Shown: in pieces, positions 6,432 through 9,319 of the stretch
Numbering within the stretch: position 1 is the stretch's first letter
Layout of the letters: every line of letters begins with the position of its first letter
Assembly (NCBI GenBank): GCA_964583765.1
Contig: CAZOWW010000173.1
Span: 1 to 9,319, forward strand
Direction of reading: 5' to 3'
DNA: 9,319 bases
DNA from: CAZOWW01 sp964583765
GTDB lineage: Bacteria > Actinomycetota > Actinomycetes > Actinomycetales > Kineosporiaceae
Program-made: the position numbers and the translations under genes
The notes under the pieces: model-generated
The model's database searches: none
The model's input: the letters and a program-made list of their open reading frames with translations, nothing else
Told to the model about the DNA's origin: nothing

Positions 6432-8005
6432 GCGGCGCGCGCGGCACGGACGCGGCGAAGCCCGGTGGACCCGACCCGCTGCGTGCGAGCGGTCCCGACG
6501 GCTGGGACGGCCTGCGGGTGGTGGTCGCGGGGATCGGCGTCTCCGGTACCGCCGCCGCCCGGGTCCTGGCCCAGCGAGGGGCCCAGGTCCTGGCCGTGGA
6601 CGGCAAGGACGACGAGTCGACCCGGATCCGGGCCAAGGAGCTGGCCGAGCACGGGGTGCAGGTCGCGCTCGGTCCCCGGATCACGCAGGGACTTCCCCCG
6701 ATGAGCGGAGGACCGGCCGATCTGGTGGTCACCTCCCCGGGGTGGCGACCGGACCAGCCCCTGCTCGCCGCGGCCGCGGCCAGTGGGCTGCCCGTGTGGG
6801 GGGAGGTGGAGCTCGCCTGGCGCATGCGCCCGGCGGCCGATCCCGCACCCTGGCTCACCCTCACCGGTACCAACGGCAAGACGACCACGGTCAAGCTGCT
6901 CACCGCGATGCTCCGGGCGGGCGGACTGGACGCCACCTGCGCGGGCAATGTGGGCACGCCCCTTCTGGACGCGGTGGTGCGGCCCCGGCCGTACCAGGCG
7001 ATCGCGGTGGAGCTGTCCAGCTTCCAGCTGCACTGGGCCGACTCGCCGCGCCCCCGGGCCAGTGCCTGCCTGAACATCGCGCCCGACCACGTGGACTGGC
7101 ACGGTGACCTCGACGCCTACGCGGCGGACAAGGGGCGGGTCTACACCGGCACCGAGATCGCCTGCGTGTACAACGTGGCCGATCCCCGCACCCGGGCCCT
7201 GGTCGAGCAGGCCGAGGTGGCTCCTGGCTGCCGCGCCGTGGGCTTCACCCTGGGCGTCCCGGGGCCGGGGGAACTCGGCGTGGTCGAGGACGTGCTCTGC
7301 GACCGCGCCTTCGGTGACGGTCCCGACCGGGCCCAGGAACTGGCAACCCTCGACGACGTGCGCGAGGCCGGGGGCGGGGTGCTCGCCGCCCACCACGTGG
7401 CGAACGCCCTCGCCGCCGCCGCGCTGGCCAGAGCGCACGGCGTGAGCGTCGCGGCGGTGCGGGACGGGCTGCGCGGGTTCCGCCCCGACCCCCATCGCAT
7501 CGCCCGGGTGGCCGCCGCGGACGGCGTGACCTGGGTGGACGACTCCAAGGCCACCAACGGCCACGCCGCCGACGCCGCGCTGTCCAGCTTCGAACACGTC
7601 GTGTGGGTGGCCGGGGGCCTGGCGAAGGGGGCGACCTTCGACGACCTGGTCGCCCGGCACGCCGGACGCCTGCGGGCGGCGGTGCTGATCGGTCAGGACC
7701 GCGACCTGCTCGCCGGTTCACTGGCCCGACACGCCCCCACGGTGCCCGTCGTCGAGGTGGACGTACCGGACACTGGAGCCATGGCTGGTGGTGCTTCCCG
7801 GGTGGGTGGGGCGGGTCTCACAGCGGGTGGGGCGGAGTCCCTCATGCAGGCCGTGGTCGCCCGGGCGGCCGAGTTGGCCCGGCCGGGGGACACCGTGCTC
7901 CTGGCGCCCGCCTGTGCCTCGATGGACCAGTTCCGCAACTACGGCGAGCGGGGTGACCTGTTCGCCGCCGCGGTCCGGGCGCGGCTCGACCACGGGCGGG
8001 GCTGA
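6413..8005 (+). CDS. murD: MurD, UDP-MurNAc-L-alanine:D-glutamate ligase
   Basis: MurD adds D-glutamate to UDP-MurNAc-L-Ala in the cytoplasm using ATP. Numbered from ATG 6413 (530 residues), a disordered head of about 33 residues precedes the N-terminal Rossmann-type domain (VVVAGIGVSG). The ATPase domain has TGTNGKTT at 151-158 (K156), ELSSFQL at 200-206, NIAPDHVDWHG at 221-231 and the probable carbamylated lysine K240. The C-terminal domain has DDSKATN ending at 382 and APACASMDQF at 498-507. A 21-residue Gly/Ala insertion (455-475) sits in domain 3. Two starts compete. ATG 6413 overlaps mraY by 19 bases and lacks a ribosome site. TTG 6428 gives a TTGA overlap like those of the genes before it, with GGTGG seven bases upstream. 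I give the ATG because TTG is a rarer start; the choice affects only five residues. Confidence 0.96.
   Translation: MGGGNLSGARGTDAAKPGGPDPLRASGPDGWDGLRVVVAGIGVSGTAAARVLAQRGAQVLAVDGKDDESTRIRAKELAEHGVQVALGPRITQGLPPMSGGPADLVVTSPGWRPDQPLLAAAAASGLPVWGEVELAWRMRPAADPAPWLTLTGTNGKTTTVKLLTAMLRAGGLDATCAGNVGTPLLDAVVRPRPYQAIAVELSSFQLHWADSPRPRASACLNIAPDHVDWHGDLDAYAADKGRVYTGTEIACVYNVADPRTRALVEQAEVAPGCRAVGFTLGVPGPGELGVVEDVLCDRAFGDGPDRAQELATLDDVREAGGGVLAAHHVANALAAAALARAHGVSVAAVRDGLRGFRPDPHRIARVAAADGVTWVDDSKATNGHAADAALSSFEHVVWVAGGLAKGATFDDLVARHAGRLRAAVLIGQDRDLLAGSLARHAPTVPVVEVDVPDTGAMAGGASRVGGAGLTAGGAESLMQAVVARAAELARPGDTVLLAPACASMDQFRNYGERGDLFAAAVRARLDHGRG
7775..7837 (+). repeat. GGT-rich Gly/Ala insertion in murD domain 3
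   Basis: Codons 455-475 of murD encode a segment reading GAMAGGASRVGGAGL and continuing TAGGAE. It lies between the strand VPVVEVDVPD and the helix SLMQAVVARAAELARPGDTV. Several codons end in T or A (GCT, GGT, ACA), unlike the flanking MurD sequence. Domain 3 of actinobacterial MurD varies in length around this loop, so this is probably a surface loop expansion that leaves the active site intact. Confidence 0.6.
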
Positions 8006-8007
8006 CC

Positions 8008-9319
8008 GTGGCGACGTCCGGGGCGCCGGGCTCCTCCTCGCCGTCAGTACCGGCCGACCGCACCCCGCGGCAGGGGGACCCGACCGGGCAGGCTCCCGCC
8101 CGGGTGCCCCACGGCTACTGGCGGGCGTGGTTCGGCGCGCAGCTTGAGTCGCCGCTCACCTCGTACTACCTGATCCTGGGGGCGACCTCGGCCCTGGTCG
8201 TGATCGGCCTGGTGATGGTGCTGTCCAGCTCCAGCGTGGTCTCGTTGCAGGACACCCACTCCGCCTACTCGGTCTTCATGAAGCAGGCGATGTTCGCCGG
8301 GCTCGGCCTGCCCCTGACCGTGCTGGCCGTGCGCACCCCCGTGCGGGTGTGGAAGGCGCTCGCCTGGCCCGTGCTGGTGGTCTCGATCCTGGCCATGATG
8401 CTCGTGCTCACCCCGCTCGGGCGCGGCGTGAACGGCAACCGGAACTGGCTGGTGATCGGCTCGATCCAGATCCAGCCGTCCGAGGCGGCCAAGCTCGCCC
8501 TCGTGATCTGGGCGGCTGCGGTGCTCTCCCGCAAGCGAGCCCTGCTCTCTGACCTCTCGCACGCGCTGGTGCCGGTGGTCGTCCCCGGCGCCGTCCTGCT
8601 GCTGGGACTGATCCTGCTCGGGCACGACCTGGGCACCGCGCTCGTGCTGCTCGTCGTGGTGGCCGCCCTGCTGTGGGTCGCCGGTGCGCCGCTGCGGCTC
8701 TTCCTGGGAGCCGGCGCCCTCAGCGCCGCCGTGGTCAGCCTGCTCGTGGTCACCAGCACCAGCCGGCTGACGCGCGTGGACGCGTGGCTGACCGGGAAGT
8801 GCGACTTCCAGGGGACCTGCTGGCAGTCCACGCACGGCCTGTGGGCCCTGGCCTCGGGCGGCTGGTGGGGGGTCGGGCTGGGGGCCAGCCGGGAGAAGTG
8901 GTCCTGGCTCCCCGAGGCGCACAACGACTACATCTTCGCGATCATCGGCGAGGAACTGGGGCTGGTCGGCACGCTCGCCGTGATCGGATTGTTCGCCCTG
9001 TTGGCATTCGGCCTGGCCCGGGTCGTGATCCGCAGCGACGATCCCTTCGTGAAGATCGCGACAGGTGGGGTACTTGTCTGGGTCCTCGGCCAGGCGCTGC
9101 TCAACATTGGTACTGTGACCGGCATTCTCCCCGTGATCGGAGTTCCGTTGCCCCTGGTGTCCAGTGGAGGTTCTGCGCTGGTGACGACCATGGTGGCACT
9201 CGGAATGGTGATCGGTTTCGCCCGGCGCGAGGCCGGAGCACGGGAGGCCCTCGCGGCCCGAGCAGGTCTGGTGGAGCGCTCACTTGCCGTTCTGCCCGTT
9301 CGTCGAGACGGTAGGACAC
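8008..9319 (+). CDS. ftsW: FtsW, septal peptidoglycan glycosyltransferase (SEDS family), 3' end outside the window
   Basis: FtsW polymerises lipid II into septal glycan strands and partners FtsI. The frame starts at GTG 8008, two bases after the murD stop, with GGGCGGGG six bases upstream, and is still open at the window edge after 437 codons. After a disordered head of about 35 residues come roughly ten membrane segments. Family signatures are VNGNRNWLVIG (N142 to W147 core), IQPSEAAKLAL with Q156-P-S-E159, GHDLGTALVL, and the large extracytoplasmic loop GLWALASGGWWGVGLGASRE. That loop is followed by LPEAHNDYIFA, whose D307 matches the catalytic Asp of SEDS enzymes. PLVSSGG has its serines at 385-386. 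C265 and C271 lie in the same loop. The SSGG motif and last membrane segment are already passed, so only the cytoplasmic tail is missing. Codon choice changes sharply after 9060. Confidence 0.96.
   Translation, partial: MATSGAPGSSSPSVPADRTPRQGDPTGQAPARVPHGYWRAWFGAQLESPLTSYYLILGATSALVVIGLVMVLSSSSVVSLQDTHSAYSVFMKQAMFAGLGLPLTVLAVRTPVRVWKALAWPVLVVSILAMMLVLTPLGRGVNGNRNWLVIGSIQIQPSEAAKLALVIWAAAVLSRKRALLSDLSHALVPVVVPGAVLLLGLILLGHDLGTALVLLVVVAALLWVAGAPLRLFLGAGALSAAVVSLLVVTSTSRLTRVDAWLTGKCDFQGTCWQSTHGLWALASGGWWGVGLGASREKWSWLPEAHNDYIFAIIGEELGLVGTLAVIGLFALLAFGLARVVIRSDDPFVKIATGGVLVWVLGQALLNIGTVTGILPVIGVPLPLVSSGGSALVTTMVALGMVIGFARREAGAREALAARAGLVERSLAVLPVRRDGRT
9061..9319 (+). other. Segment of ftsW with abruptly relaxed codon usage
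   Basis: By hand count about 30 of the 86 complete codons here end in A or T, against about 14 of the 351 earlier ftsW codons. The protein stays typical FtsW throughout (GILPVIGVPLPLVSSGG), so there is no frame break. Runs such as ATT GGT ACT and AGT GGA GGT TCT show the change. The cause is not visible: an overlapping regulatory element for the next genes, recombination with a related lower-GC allele, or local relaxation are possible. I found no promoter with acceptable -35/-10 spacing. Confidence 0.6.

Noticed and set aside
9284..9317. Possible promoter TTGCCG ... TAGGAC near the right edge, before the next dcw gene
   Set aside because: The spacer is 22 bases, too long for a standard sigma-70-type promoter, and neither hexamer is a good match.

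Overview
This window is the middle of a division and cell wall (dcw) gene cluster from a very GC-rich actinobacterium. All genes are on the + strand, tightly packed, in the classical order ftsI - murE - murF - mraY - murD - ftsW. Strong G/C bias at third codon positions, GTG/TTG starts, a long Ser/Gly/Arg/Pro-rich cytoplasmic region before the FtsI membrane anchor, and the actinobacterial style of the MraY and FtsW loops all point to Actinomycetes. A member of Pseudonocardiales or a neighbouring order is my best guess, made from family resemblance only. The DNPR motif in MurE indicates meso-diaminopimelate-type peptidoglycan.

Layout: bases 1-29 are the end of something not identifiable here (probably the ftsL/ftsI junction). 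Bases 30-491 are an open, low-complexity stretch in frame with ftsI but without any start codon. Bases 492-2222 encode the FtsI (PBP3-type transpeptidase) anchor, dimer domain and transpeptidase domain. After a 35-base gap that takes part in an inverted repeat come murE (2258-3898), murF (3895-5355, overlapping by GTGA), mraY (5352-6431, overlapping by ATGA), murD (6413-8005, or from TTG 6428 with a TTGA overlap) and ftsW (from 8008, running off the right edge). No intergenic stretch exceeds 35 bases, and I see no RNA gene, mobile element, CRISPR array or clear terminator.

The genes form one pathway. MurD, MurE and MurF add D-Glu, meso-DAP and D-Ala-D-Ala to the UDP-MurNAc peptide in the cytoplasm. 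MraY transfers the product to undecaprenyl phosphate, making lipid I. After MurG (outside the window) and flipping, FtsW polymerises and FtsI crosslinks the glycan at the septum. The close spacing suggests one transcript with translational coupling.

I do not see a previously undescribed system. The points worth a second look are: the missing start/apparent frameshift at the 5' end of ftsI; three GGT-rich low-complexity insertions (FtsI N-terminus, MurF C-terminus, MurD domain 3); an abrupt change in codon usage in the last 260 bases of ftsW; a nested inverted repeat before murE, which has no visible Shine-Dalgarno; and a predicted extracytoplasmic cysteine pair in each of the three membrane proteins.
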